Part shown: positions 7,665 through 16,690 of the stretch, piece after piece
Position numbering within the stretch: the stretch's first letter is position 1
How the letters are laid out: each line of letters opens with the position of its first letter
NCBI GenBank assembly: GCA_947589095.1
Contig: CANQBX010000042.1
Location: 1 to 33,025, forward strand
Direction of reading: 5' to 3'
DNA length: 33,025 nt
Source: an uncultured Lachnospiraceae bacterium
GTDB lineage: Bacteria > Bacillota > Clostridia > Lachnospirales > Lachnospiraceae
Notes under the pieces: generated by a model
Told to the model about the DNA's origin: nothing
The model's input: the letters and a program-made list of their open reading frames with translations, nothing else
The model's database searches: none
Program-made: the position numbers and the translations under genes

Positions 7665-8453
7665 TTATGCTCCCTCAATCAGCCCCAGCGCCACGCACGC
7701 CTTATACACGCCGTCGTCGGCGATATCGGCGGTCACGTAGTCGGCCACCGCCTTTAGCTCATCCGGCGCGTTTCCCATGGCGACGCCGCAGCCAACTTCC
7801 TGAAGGATCGCGTAGTCGTTCATACTGTCCCCGAAAGCGTAGCATTTGCTGATATCCACTCCCAGATAATCGCAGAGACGCTTAAGCCCGACCGCTTTGG
7901 ATTTCTCCCTCTCCATGAGATCGGCGCCCAGCCGCGACGCGATCAGCGGACAGTCCAGCTCCGGGAACGCCCCGGCGATCCTGGCCGCCCCTTCTTCCCG
8001 GCCTATGTAGATCATGGTCCGCACCGGATAATCCAGCGCCTCCCACGGATCCTTAAAGTTCCTCCTGCTCTCGCCCCAGCGCAGGATATCGATCTCCACC
8101 ACCTTGTCAGGATGGGTAAAATAATCCTCCGTGCCTGTGAGCCAGCCGATAGCCAGATCCTCCTTCTCGCCGAATTCCAGAAGTCTTCGGATCAGGTCCT
8201 TCGGCATAAATGTCTCATAGATCCGCTTATCGCCCACCGTGATCTTCGTTCCGTCGTTATGGACGATCGCGTCCGGACGGATGATGTCCCGGTAAACGCT
8301 GCTGTTCGGCGCATCCATATCCCGCGCTGTTCCCAGCACAATACAGTAATTCTCACGCAGCTTATCAAGCGCCGCAATGGCGCTGTCCGGAATGGTCATT
8401 GTCGCGTGATTTAGTAGTGTCATATCCAGATCAAAGCTGATGATCGGTTTCAT
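7665..8453 (-). CDS. HAD-superfamily (Cof-like) hydrolase
   Basis: The 262-residue phosphatase-type protein is of the Cof/IIB branch of the HAD superfamily. Motif I is FDLDMTLL (D8 nucleophile, D10), motif II lies in VLGTARD, motif III is K186 (SKAVGL), and motif IV is GDSMND at 208-213. The alpha/beta cap lies between residues about 85 and 180, as in type IIB caps. The substrate is probably a sugar phosphate or similar small phosphate ester, but it cannot be predicted. ATG 8453 is preceded by AAAGGAG with good spacing. It follows engB by 104 nt with no obvious terminator, so it may be read from the tig-engB transcript. Confidence 0.85.
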   Translation of the reverse strand: MKPIISFDLDMTLLNHATMTIPDSAIAALDKLRENYCIVLGTARDMDAPNSSVYRDIIRPDAIVHNDGTKITVGDKRIYETFMPKDLIRRLLEFGEKEDLAIGWLTGTEDYFTHPDKVVEIDILRWGESRRNFKDPWEALDYPVRTMIYIGREEGAARIAGAFPELDCPLIASRLGADLMEREKSKAVGLKRLCDYLGVDISKCYAFGDSMNDYAILQEVGCGVAMGNAPDELKAVADYVTADIADDGVYKACVALGLIEGA

Positions 8454-8557
8454 CCAAACTCCTTTCGCGTAATCTCTTACTCAAACAGTTAATTTTCATC
8501 TTATCCGCACTTTTATTTCCATCTCCCGGACACACCCGGATTCTATACCCAGCCGTT

Positions 8558-9169
8558 CTAAACATTCTCCGTTTCCCCATCTTCCGGCTGCATCAGGGAC
8601 TCCACATACGTCCAGATCTCCTCGCGCCCCTGCTTGCTCATCGCGGAAAACGGCAGAAGCACATCGTCCTTTTCCATCCCCAGGCCTTCCCGGATCATTC
8701 TCACCTGCTTTGCCGTCTGGCTGCGGTTGAGCTTGTCCAGCTTGGTGGCGATGACCACCGGCCTAAAGCCGTTATAGACGATCCAGTCGTACATGGTCTT
8801 ATCGTTGGCCGACGGCTCGTGGCGGATATCCACCAGCAGGAACACGCAGAGCAGCGATTTCGAACGATGAAGATAATCCTCGATCATCTTCCCCCAGGAC
8901 TGCTTGACGGCCACGGCGATCTTCGTGTAGCCGTAGCCGGGAAGATCCACATAGTAAAACGCGTCGTTGACATGATAGAAATTTACGGTCTGCGTCTTGC
9001 CCGGCTGGGACGAGGTGCGGGCCAGCGACTTCCGGTTCATCAGCGCGTTGATCAGGGAGGATTTCCCCACATTGGATTTGCCGGCAAAGGCAAATTCCGG
9101 CTGGTCATGAATCGGGAACCGGCTGGTGACGCCGCAGACGGTCTCCAGTTCGGCATTCTTAATAATCAT
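8558..9169 (-). CDS. engB: Ribosome biogenesis GTP-binding protein EngB/YsxC
   Basis: This TRAFAC-class GTPase is needed for assembly of the 50S ribosomal subunit. The protein is 203 residues from ATG 9169. All G motifs are present: G1 GKSNVGKSSLIN, G2 in the SQPGKTQT loop, G3 DLPGYGYTK, G4 TKLDK and G5 in PFSAMSKQG. ATG 9169 was chosen because homologous sequence begins at MIIKNAE and AAGGA lies about 10 nt upstream; an ATG 60 nt further up falls inside the lon 3' end. It starts 25 nt after the lon stop, the usual Firmicutes order lon-ysxC, so it is very likely co-transcribed. Confidence 0.95.
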   Translation of the reverse strand: MIIKNAELETVCGVTSRFPIHDQPEFAFAGKSNVGKSSLINALMNRKSLARTSSQPGKTQTVNFYHVNDAFYYVDLPGYGYTKIAVAVKQSWGKMIEDYLHRSKSLLCVFLLVDIRHEPSANDKTMYDWIVYNGFRPVVIATKLDKLNRSQTAKQVRMIREGLGMEKDDVLLPFSAMSKQGREEIWTYVESLMQPEDGETENV

Positions 9170-9194
9170 AAAGCTTCCGTCCTTTCCGGTGCTG

Positions 9195-11606
9195 TCATGC
9201 TGACACATTCCTGTTTCCGCCGCCGGCAAACGCTTCCGCGATCACTTCTTCCATATCCTTCACATAAAGGATGCTCAGTCCCCGCGTGATCTCCCTGGAC
9301 AGCTCCGCGATATCCGGCCGGTTCTTCTCAGGCACCAGGACGCGGCGGATGTGGGCCATCTTGGCCGCCAGGATCTTCTCCTTTAATCCGCCGATGGGCA
9401 GGACGCGGCCGCGGAGCGTGATCTCCCCGGTCATGGCCAGCTTACAGTCCACGGCACGGCCGGTGACGGCGGACAGCATGGCCGTAGCCATGGTGATTCC
9501 GGCGGACGGCCCGTCCTTGGGCACGGCGCCTTCGGGAATATGGATATGCAGATTATGCTTCTCAAAATACTCGTCGTCCACCCCGTACCGCGGGCAGACG
9601 GAACGGACATAGGTCATGGCGATCTGGGCGGATTCCTTCATCACATCGCCCATCTGGCCGGTCATCTTAAGCTCCCCCTTGCCCGGCATAGTGTTGACCT
9701 CGATCTGGAGCGTATCGCCGCCCACGCTGGTCCAGGCCAGGCCGCGGACGATGCCCACCTGGTCCTCCTCGTTGGCGTCCTCAAAGGAGACCCGCTCCTT
9801 GCCAAGATATTTCTCCAGGTTGGCCTCGGTTACGCGAACCTTATGCGGCGCCGCCTTCCGATGCTCCGCGGCCGTCTGATTGCCGGCGGTTCCGGCGTTT
9901 TCGGCAGCTTTGCGGCCCTGACTCTCCAGATACTCCCTCGCCGCCTTCCGGCAGATATCGCCGATACGCCGCTCCAGATTCCTGACGCCCGCCTCCCGGG
10001 TGTAATTATGGATGATCTTCTTTAACGCGCCGTCGCTGATGGTAAGCTGCTCCCCGGTCAGGCCGTTGCGCTCCAGCTGCTTTCCCACCAGATAATCCCG
10101 GCCGATATGGAATTTCTCATTCTCCGTATAGCTGTTGACTTCAATAACCTCCATACGGTCCAGAAGCGGCCTCGGGATCGTCTGGGTCGTGTTGGCCGTG
10201 GCGATAAAAAGCACCTGAGACAGATCGATGGGCGTCTCCACATAGTGATCGCGGAAGCGCACGTTCTGCTCGCCGTCCAGCACCTCCAGAAGGGCAGAGG
10301 ACGTGTCCCCCTTATAATCGCTTCCCACCTTGTCGATTTCGTCCAGAAGCATGAGCGGATTGCAGACTCCGGCCTGTCTCAGGCCCTCCACCAGACGTCC
10401 CGGCATGGCGCCCACATAGGTCTTGCGGTGCCCGCGTATCTCCGCTTCATCCCGGACGCCGCCCAGGCTGATGCGGACATATTTCTTGTTCAGGGCCCTG
10501 GCCACCGAACGGGCGATCGACGTCTTGCCGGTACCCGGCGGTCCCACCAGACAGAGGATCGGGCCGTTGCCCTTCCTGGTCAGCGTGCGCACAGCCAGAT
10601 ATTCCAGCACCCTCTCCTTCACCTTCTCCAGACCGTAATGGTCCTCATTCAGGATCTCCTCGGCGTGGACAATATCGTTGTTGTCCCGGGACGCCTTCTT
10701 CCACGGAAGCTCTAAAAGCGTTTCGATATACATGCGGAGCACATTGGCCTCCTGGCTGGACGCGGGCATGCTCTCAAAGCGGGCGATCTCCTTCTGAAGC
10801 TTCTCCTTCGTCTCCTTATCCGCCTTAAGCTCCCCCAGCTGCCGCCGATACTCATCCGCCTCCGTGGACGGATTGTCCTCTCCAAGCTCCTCCCGGATCA
10901 GGCGCATCTGCTCCCGCAGGATATAGTCCTTCTGGTTCTTGTTGATGGAATTCTTCACCTTCTCCGAGAATTCCTGCTTGATACGGGCCACCTCCACCTC
11001 ATTCATCAGATGGCGCGCCAGCACCTCGTAGCGGCTCCCGGAAAAGATCGCCTCCAGGTACTCCTGACGGACCGTATAATCCCAGGGCACCTGTACGGCG
11101 ATCTGAAGCATCAGATCGTCAAGATCCTGAATCGAGAGCAGATTCGGGATCACGTCGTGTCCGAATTTGGGATTCTCCTGTCCGTATTCCCGAAGCTTGT
11201 CCTTCAGGATCCGCGCCATAGCCTCCCGCGAGGCGTAATCCGCCTCCGCCCCCTTCACGTAAGGCAGATGCGCGATCTCCCCCGTCAGCATGGTCTCCGT
11301 CTCATCCAGGCAGAGAAGCTCCGCCATCTGAAGGCCTTCCACCATGACGCGGACGATATTGCCCGGCATCTTCACCAGCTGCTTCACCTCGGAAATGGTC
11401 CCGATATGGAACAGATCCGCCTGCTCCGGCTCGGACACATCCGGCGAGCGCTGGGTCAGCAGAAAAATCTTCTGATCGCTGACCATCGCCTTCTCCACAG
11501 CCGTGACCGATTTCCTGCGGCTGATATCAAAATGAACCATCATCGTCGGCAGGACCGTCAGGCCCCGCAGCGCGATGACAGGCATTGTCATAACCGTATC
11601 TTCCAT
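9195..11606 (-). CDS. lon: ATP-dependent protease Lon (LonA type)
   Basis: The 803-residue LonA protease has a LON substrate-binding domain (about 5-200), a coiled region, the AAA+ module with Walker A GPPGTGKT (355-362) and Walker B MLLDEIDK, and a C-terminal peptidase with the Ser-Lys dyad S701 (PKDGPSAG) and K744 (GGLKEK). It degrades misfolded and regulatory proteins in the cytoplasm. ATG 11606 has GGAGG 8 nt upstream. Between the AAA+ and protease domains (about 559-587) lies a 25-30 residue Ala/Gln/Glu-rich insertion. It follows clpX after 146 nt containing a strong hairpin. Confidence 0.96.
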   Translation of the reverse strand: MEDTVMTMPVIALRGLTVLPTMMVHFDISRRKSVTAVEKAMVSDQKIFLLTQRSPDVSEPEQADLFHIGTISEVKQLVKMPGNIVRVMVEGLQMAELLCLDETETMLTGEIAHLPYVKGAEADYASREAMARILKDKLREYGQENPKFGHDVIPNLLSIQDLDDLMLQIAVQVPWDYTVRQEYLEAIFSGSRYEVLARHLMNEVEVARIKQEFSEKVKNSINKNQKDYILREQMRLIREELGEDNPSTEADEYRRQLGELKADKETKEKLQKEIARFESMPASSQEANVLRMYIETLLELPWKKASRDNNDIVHAEEILNEDHYGLEKVKERVLEYLAVRTLTRKGNGPILCLVGPPGTGKTSIARSVARALNKKYVRISLGGVRDEAEIRGHRKTYVGAMPGRLVEGLRQAGVCNPLMLLDEIDKVGSDYKGDTSSALLEVLDGEQNVRFRDHYVETPIDLSQVLFIATANTTQTIPRPLLDRMEVIEVNSYTENEKFHIGRDYLVGKQLERNGLTGEQLTISDGALKKIIHNYTREAGVRNLERRIGDICRKAAREYLESQGRKAAENAGTAGNQTAAEHRKAAPHKVRVTEANLEKYLGKERVSFEDANEEDQVGIVRGLAWTSVGGDTLQIEVNTMPGKGELKMTGQMGDVMKESAQIAMTYVRSVCPRYGVDDEYFEKHNLHIHIPEGAVPKDGPSAGITMATAMLSAVTGRAVDCKLAMTGEITLRGRVLPIGGLKEKILAAKMAHIRRVLVPEKNRPDIAELSREITRGLSILYVKDMEEVIAEAFAGGGNRNVSA

Positions 11607-11702
11607 TGCTGTTCCTCCATGCGGGATACCCGCTGCGCGCGGCATTCCGGCCACGGCTACAGAGCCCTCATGCCGGCCGCTTCTCCCGCGCGTACTGTCA
11701 GG

Positions 11703-11734
11703 AAAGGGTGGGAACTCTTGCGCCCCACCCCTTT
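11703..11734 (-). terminator. Hairpin between clpX and lon
   Basis: On the minus strand AAAGGGGTGGG pairs with CCCACCCTTT with one bulged G. The 3' tail (TTTCCTGAC) is poor in T, so it would terminate weakly or act as a partial attenuator or RNA-processing stem that sets clpX and lon levels apart. The opposite strand has the better T tract but no known transcript there. Confidence 0.4.
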
Positions 11735-11752
11735 TCTCTTCTTAAGCCGGCC

Positions 11753-13054
11753 CTACGCGATCTCTCCCGGCTTATCCTTCTTAAACTTTCTGGCAAATGA
11801 CATCTTCGGCACTTCCGTGTCCCGGCGCACGATATCCGCCTCGCCGGTTCCGTCGATCACGTCCTTTGTGATCGTACAGATACCCACGGTCCCGTCCGAC
11901 GGGATCTCATACATCAGATCCATCATCGCCTTCTCCATGATCGAGCGCAGGCCTCTGGCACCGGTCTTGTGCTCCATGGCCAGGCGCGCCACCTCCAAAA
12001 GGGCCTCGTCCGTGAATTCCAGCTTTACGTCGTCCAGCTCGAACAGCTTCTGGTACTGCTTCACGAGCGCGTCCTTCGGTTCCTTTAAGATCCGCAGAAG
12101 CGCCTCCTCCGTCAGAAGCTCCAGCGCCACCGTGATCGGCATACGTCCGATAAACTCCGGAATCAGGCCGAATTTGATCAGATCCGCCGCCTGCACCTGC
12201 TTGAGAAGCTTGTCGATATCCGAATTGTTCCGATCCACGATCTCGGAATTAAATCCGATGGATCCGGTATTTAAGCGGTTCTCGATGATCTTCTCCAGGC
12301 CGTCGAAGGCTCCGCCGCAGATGAACAGGATATTGGTCGTATCGATCTGCAGCACCTCCTGATGGGGATGCTTGCGGCCGCCCTGAGGCGGGACATTGGC
12401 CACGGTTCCCTCCAGGATCTTCAGAAGAGCCTGCTGCACGCCCTCGCCGGATACATCCCGGGTGATGGACACATTCTCCGATTTCTTGCCGATCTTGTCG
12501 ATCTCATCCACATAGATGATACCGTACTCCGCGCGGTGGATATCATAATCCGCCGCCTGTATCAGCTTCAGAAGAATATTCTCCACATCCTCGCCTACAT
12601 AGCCGGCTTCGGTCAGCGCCGTAGCGTCCGCGATGGCAAAGGGAACGTTCAGTATCTTCGCCAGCGTCTGGGCCAGATAGGTCTTGCCGCTTCCGGTAGG
12701 CCCCAGCATCAGGATATTGCTCTTCTGTACGTTCACTTCCGTGTTCTTCATGGAAGTAACTCTCTTGTAATGATTGTATACCGCTACAGAAAGAACCTTC
12801 TTGGCGTCGTCCTGTCCGATCACATATTCGTCCAGAAACGCCTTGATCTCCTTGGGCTTCAGTAAATTAATGTCGTTCAGATCCGCGCTGTTCTGATCCT
12901 GATCCTCCAGTTCCTCGTCGAGGATCTCGGCGCACAGATCGATGCACTCGTCGCAGATGAACACATTGTTCGTGCCTGCGATCAGCTTGCGTACCTGGTC
13001 CTGGGTCTTCCCGCAGAAGGAGCAGCGGATCTTGTCATCCATTCTTCCCGGCAT
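11753..13054 (-). CDS. clpX: ATP-dependent Clp protease ATP-binding subunit ClpX
   Basis: The AAA+ unfoldase of the ClpXP protease, 433 residues. The N-terminal zinc-binding domain has four cysteines (C11, C14, C34, C37). Walker A is GPTGSGKT (118-125), Walker B is in IIYVDEIDK, and the ClpP-docking IGF loop is visible in [10 protein letters not shown]. The start at 13054 has GAGGTGA upstream; an in-frame ATG four codons later is possible. It follows clpP by 51 nt in the same direction, as in many Firmicutes, and supplies unfolded substrates to that peptidase. The window also holds HsdR, a known ClpXP substrate in enterobacteria. Confidence 0.97.
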   Translation of the reverse strand: MPGRMDDKIRCSFCGKTQDQVRKLIAGTNNVFICDECIDLCAEILDEELEDQDQNSADLNDINLLKPKEIKAFLDEYVIGQDDAKKVLSVAVYNHYKRVTSMKNTEVNVQKSNILMLGPTGSGKTYLAQTLAKILNVPFAIADATALTEAGYVGEDVENILLKLIQAADYDIHRAEYGIIYVDEIDKIGKKSENVSITRDVSGEGVQQALLKILEGTVANVPPQGGRKHPHQEVLQIDTTNILFICGGAFDGLEKIIENRLNTGSIGFNSEIVDRNNSDIDKLLKQVQAADLIKFGLIPEFIGRMPITVALELLTEEALLRILKEPKDALVKQYQKLFELDDVKLEFTDEALLEVARLAMEHKTGARGLRSIMEKAMMDLMYEIPSDGTVGICTITKDVIDGTGEADIVRRDTEVPKMSFARKFKKDKPGEIA

Positions 13055-13105
13055 ACTATCACCTCGCTTTCCTTAAATAGAACCCCTCTTTCCATTTCCC
13101 CCAAA

Positions 13106-13687
13106 TCAGTGCTTTGCGATGACCGCGTCGATCAGTCCGTAGGCTTTGGCCTCCTCCGCCGTCATGTAATTATCGCGCTCCGTGTCCCGTTCGATGACCT
13201 CGATGGGCTGGCCGGTATTGGCCGCCAGAAGCTCGTTCATCTTCTTCTTGGTCTTCATGATCTGCTCCGCCACGATGCCGATATCCGTAGCCTGTCCCTG
13301 GGCGCCGCCGGAGGGCTGATGGATCATGACCTCGGCGTTGGGCAGAGCGTAGCGCTTGCCCTTGGTGCCGCCGGCCAGAAGGAAGGCGCCCATACTGGCC
13401 GCCATGCCGATGCAGACGGTGGAAACGTCGCACTTGATGTAATTCATCGTATCGTAGATCGCCATTCCCGCGGTGATCACGCCGCCGGGACTGTTGATGT
13501 AAAGGTTGATGTCCTTGGTCGGATCCTCCGACTCCAGGAACAGAAGCTGGGCCACCACAAGGCTGGCCGTCACCTCATTGACCTCTTCCCCCAGGAAGAT
13601 GATGCGGTCCTCCAGCAGGCGGGAGTAGATGTCATAGGAACGCTCGCCGCGGCTGGTAGCCTTAACTACATAAGGAACTAAACTCAT
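13106..13687 (-). CDS. clpP: ATP-dependent Clp protease proteolytic subunit ClpP
   Basis: This serine peptidase forms the barrel of ClpXP. It is 193 residues, a normal length, with the complete triad S98 (GMAASMGA), H123 (MIHQPSGG) and D172 (DTERDNYM). The ribosome site is CGGAGG about 9 nt before ATG 13687. It lies 56 nt downstream of tig and 51 nt upstream of clpX. No CtsR-type heptad repeats (GGTCAAA) are seen upstream of clpP or tig, so heat-shock control by CtsR is not supported here. Confidence 0.97.
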   Translation of the reverse strand: MSLVPYVVKATSRGERSYDIYSRLLEDRIIFLGEEVNEVTASLVVAQLLFLESEDPTKDINLYINSPGGVITAGMAIYDTMNYIKCDVSTVCIGMAASMGAFLLAGGTKGKRYALPNAEVMIHQPSGGAQGQATDIGIVAEQIMKTKKKMNELLAANTGQPIEVIERDTERDNYMTAEEAKAYGLIDAVIAKH

Positions 13688-13743
13688 AAATGTTTACCTC
13701 CGTTATTCTATATTACTTCAACTCCACAGTACGCGCAGGGTAC

Positions 13744-15030
13744 TCAGACCAGCTTGGCCTCCGCCACCACGAAATCGATGGCTTCCTGCACCGCCAGGTC
13801 TTCCTTCAGCTGCTTAAGACCATTCTCGCCCAGCTGCGTCTTCACCTGATCAGCTTCCATCTTGTAGTTGGCGGCCATGGCGTTGATCTCGCGCTCTACC
13901 GCCTCATCGTCCGGCTCGATGTTCTCCGCCTTCACGACGGCTTCCATAACCAGTCTGGTACGGATCCGCTGCTCGGCCTGCGGCTTAAGCTGCTCCATAA
14001 ACTGCTCGACCGTCATGCCGGTGTACTTCAGATACTGGTCGAAGGCCAGTCCCTGGCTCTGCATACGGTAAGCGTAATCATTGACCATATTGCGGCTCTC
14101 GGTCTCGATCATAGCTTCCGGGATCTCCAAGGTCGCGTTCTCCACTACCTTCGCTACGACACGGTTCTCATTCTCCGCGGCAGCCTGGCGGCCCTTGGTC
14201 TCGGCAAGCTTCGCCCTGACGTCCTTCTTGTAATCCTCCAGAGTCTCAAACTCGGAAACCTCACCGGCGAACTCGTCGTCCAGTTCCGGAAGCTCCTTCA
14301 CTTTGATCTCCTTGATCTTCACTTTGAACAGAGCGGGCTTGCCGGCCAGCTCCTTGACCTGATAATTCTCCGGGAAGGTCACGTTGACCTCGCACTCGTC
14401 GCCGATATTCCTGCCGATCAGCTGCTCCTCGAAGTTGTCGATGAAGGAGTGGGAACCGATGGTCAGCGGGTAATCCTCTCCCTTGCCGCCTTCGAACGTC
14501 TCGCCGTCCACAAAGCCCTCGAAATCGATCACGGCCTGGTCGCCGTCAGCCACCGGCCGATCCTCCACCGTCACCAGGCGGGAATTCTGATCCTGCACAC
14601 GCTTAAGCTCCGCGTCCACATCCTCATCGGATACATCCGCGCCGGCCTTCTCCACTTCCACGCCCTTGTACTCGCCCAGGGTCACTTCCGGCTTCACGGC
14701 CACGGTTGCGGTATAAATGAAAGGCTTGCCCTTCTCGATCTGCACCACGTCCACATCCGGGCGGGACACGATCTCAAGGCCGCTCTCTTCCACGGCGTTC
14801 GCGTAGGTTTCATCCATCGCGATATTAGCGGCGTCCTCAAAAAGAACCTCCACGCCGTACATCTTCTCCACCATCTGCAGCGGCGCCTTGCCCCTGCGGA
14901 AGCCCGGGATATTGAAACGGTTCCTGTTCCTGTCAAATGCGGTCTTGATCGCCGCGTCAAACTGCTCCGCCGGCACCTCGATGGTCAGCTTCGCCATGTT
15001 CTTCTTCAGATTTTCTACCTGTAAACTCAT
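13744..15030 (-). CDS. tig: Trigger factor, ribosome-associated chaperone and peptidyl-prolyl isomerase
   Basis: The 428-residue protein binds the ribosome exit tunnel and folds nascent chains. The ribosome-docking signature GFRRGKAP is at residues 43-50. An FKBP-type isomerase domain follows at about 150-245 (ADGDQAVIDFEGFVDGETFEGGKG), then the helical C-terminal cradle. Two Shine-Dalgarno-like sites, AGGAGG and AGGAG, precede ATG 15030; the nearer one is about 2 nt away, so the AGGAGG probably serves. It is the first gene of the tig-clpP-clpX-lon-engB run and has a strong promoter at 15113-15141. Confidence 0.96.
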   Translation of the reverse strand: MSLQVENLKKNMAKLTIEVPAEQFDAAIKTAFDRNRNRFNIPGFRRGKAPLQMVEKMYGVEVLFEDAANIAMDETYANAVEESGLEIVSRPDVDVVQIEKGKPFIYTATVAVKPEVTLGEYKGVEVEKAGADVSDEDVDAELKRVQDQNSRLVTVEDRPVADGDQAVIDFEGFVDGETFEGGKGEDYPLTIGSHSFIDNFEEQLIGRNIGDECEVNVTFPENYQVKELAGKPALFKVKIKEIKVKELPELDDEFAGEVSEFETLEDYKKDVRAKLAETKGRQAAAENENRVVAKVVENATLEIPEAMIETESRNMVNDYAYRMQSQGLAFDQYLKYTGMTVEQFMEQLKPQAEQRIRTRLVMEAVVKAENIEPDDEAVEREINAMAANYKMEADQVKTQLGENGLKQLKEDLAVQEAIDFVVAEAKLV

Positions 15031-15112
15031 GCTCCTAATGTTCCTCCTTAAACTAAACGTGAATCATGTATGTGAATCGCCGTTCCAGATGGGCGCGTCA
15101 CTTCAAATTAGC

Positions 15113-15141
15113 ATTATAGCATAGGTCTTTCGCAAATACAA
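15113..15141 (-). promoter_or_regulatory. Sigma-A promoter of the tig-clpP-clpX-lon-engB operon
   Basis: On the minus strand, TTGTAT (15136-15141), a 17-nt spacer and a perfect TATAAT (15113-15118). The -35 box begins 18 nt after the stop codon of the last gene of the restriction island, and no hairpin lies between them. Confidence 0.85.
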
Positions 15142-15159
15142 GGAAATTTCTTCGATATT

Positions 15160-15960
15160 CTAAATGTTATTGATTTCAGCAAAAACAGCATCAAAACCTT
15201 CAAAATTGGATATGCAGCCGAGCAGCCCGACTTCAATCAGGCGGTATTTAACAGACCCGCGAGGCACAATGAAAAAGGTACTCAAATCCTCAATCAATGT
15301 GTCGCAGGACGGAATAATATCGTTCTTCGGATTCTGATAGCTGTCAATCAGTTCCAGGGCTTTCTTCTTAAACATCGCAAACGGCATCAGCACTCGCGGA
15401 GCCAGTCTGTGCGCCTGCCATTCAAGCCACTTTACTTCGTTTTCTCTTGTCTTTTTTCCTTCCGGCGGCTCGTAGAATATTTCGGACTGACGGCACATAA
15501 TCGGATACAGTTTTTCGGATGCCGCTGCGTTCTTCACTGCAAGTATTTCAAAATATGTTTTATCCTTTTCCCAGTGGAGAGCCTCATGGATAAGCGCGTT
15601 TCGCTTTGCGCCTTCTCCGTATGCTGCCTCGGAATCCGGATCAATCAGAACTGTTCCCGCCGGAAAAAATATGGTTTGCGATGCGCCGTATTCGCGATCG
15701 TATATCTCTACCTCACCATCGCGAAGCAGACAGCACCCGAAAATGTCCAGATTGCGGGACAGAGACACTTCCTTGACTGTGAGATTTGCTTTCTGCAATA
15801 TTTCATCAACCGGTAACGGCACCGGCGCTTCAAGAGCCCTTTTACAATGCTTTGTCAGATATTTGGCCGCATAATCATCAAGGCGGTTCTTCCCAAGAAT
15901 CAAAGCTCCCGTTTTCTTGTTTATATCAAAGATATCGCTCGATGTCGGTTTGTTCGTCAT
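15160..15960 (-). CDS. ImmA/IrrE-family metallopeptidase-like protein, last gene of the restriction operon
   Basis: The 266-residue protein has a zinc-peptidase motif HEALH at 125-129 within RNALIHEALHWEKD, and a likely third ligand E180 in EWQAHRLAPRVLMP, the pattern of the ImmA/IrrE family. Members of that family cut phage or stress repressors, typically HTH proteins. The N-terminal 110 residues are not of a type I recognise, and there is no HTH of its own. ATG 15960 is inside the end of the upstream peptidase gene (35-nt overlap), which implies translational coupling; GGAG lies somewhat far upstream. Base composition is AT-richer than the tig side. The substrate is unknown; the island's own HTH protein and HsdR are candidates by inference only. 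Confidence 0.75.
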   Translation of the reverse strand: MTNKPTSSDIFDINKKTGALILGKNRLDDYAAKYLTKHCKRALEAPVPLPVDEILQKANLTVKEVSLSRNLDIFGCCLLRDGEVEIYDREYGASQTIFFPAGTVLIDPDSEAAYGEGAKRNALIHEALHWEKDKTYFEILAVKNAAASEKLYPIMCRQSEIFYEPPEGKKTRENEVKWLEWQAHRLAPRVLMPFAMFKKKALELIDSYQNPKNDIIPSCDTLIEDLSTFFIVPRGSVKYRLIEVGLLGCISNFEGFDAVFAEINNI

Positions 15961-16690
15961 CCGTATCCGTCTCTCCTTTTTCCATGTAGTCCAGCGGCAT
16001 GGCTGCAAGCAGCTTCTTTGCTTCACTCCACATCGGACAATATTCCGCAACAAGCGCATGGAATCTATGCGTATGGTTCTTTTCCAGCAGATGTACCAGT
16101 TCGTGTATCACCACATATTCGAGACATTCCATCGGCTTCTTGGCAAGCTGAAGATTGATCCATATTCTCCGTTTTTCAATATTGCAGGTTCCCCATCTGG
16201 TCTTCATGTTTTTTATTCGGAACTCATCCGCATGAACGCCCGTTTTTTTCTCACATCCAACAATTACGGAATCAAGCACACGCTTTAATTCCTGTCTGTA
16301 CCATTCGGTAAACAGCCTTTCTCTTTCCCTGGCATCCGTACCATCCGGCACAGTCATAATAATTTTTGCCGGAGACTTTACTATTTTATGATGCGATCCT
16401 TCATAAATGACCTGCAGGCGGTAGGGCTTTCCCCATAGGTAGTGGGACTCGCCGGACACATATTCCCGCCTGCTCTGCCTCTCCTGCGAGAGCATTCTGT
16501 CCCTGACCTTTAGGATTTCCGGGAGTTTCTTAAGGACAAAAAGTTTAATGTCCTCGTTTGATAACTCTATCGGAGCACTTACAGTTACATTTCCTTCGGG
16601 CGGATTCACTCTGATATAGAGATTTTTCAGGTTCTTCTTCCGAAGCACCTCTATCGGCAATCCACCGATACGCATTTCGTCATTATGCAT
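15926..16690 (-). CDS. YgjP-like (M48/DUF45) metallopeptidase linked to hsdR
   Basis: The 254-residue protein is of the YgjP/DUF45 metallopeptidase family. The zinc motif HELVHLLEKNH starts at residue 196 (H196, E197, H200, H206), preceded by the family block MKTRWGTCN. There is no signal peptide or membrane segment, so it acts in the cytoplasm. ATG 16690 overlaps the hsdR stop by 8 nt (ATGCATAA), with AGGAAG upstream, so its translation is coupled to hsdR. Members of this family are often found next to type I restriction genes, but their role there is not established as far as I know. A second ATG five codons on is possible. Confidence 0.85.
   Translation of the reverse strand: MHNDEMRIGGLPIEVLRKKNLKNLYIRVNPPEGNVTVSAPIELSNEDIKLFVLKKLPEILKVRDRMLSQERQSRREYVSGESHYLWGKPYRLQVIYEGSHHKIVKSPAKIIMTVPDGTDARERERLFTEWYRQELKRVLDSVIVGCEKKTGVHADEFRIKNMKTRWGTCNIEKRRIWINLQLAKKPMECLEYVVIHELVHLLEKNHTHRFHALVAEYCPMWSEAKKLLAAMPLDYMEKGETDTDDEQTDIERYL

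Noticed and set aside
7462-7665. A 67-residue minus-strand ORF between the HAD and aminopeptidase genes
   Set aside because: It overlaps the start of pepP, has no convincing ribosome site, and its sequence resembles no family.
13690-15024. A 444-codon open frame antisense to tig, and similar long frames antisense to rlmD, lon and pepP
   Set aside because: They mirror strongly conserved genes on the other strand, have His/Leu/Arg-rich composition typical of antisense frames in GC-rich DNA, and lack family motifs.
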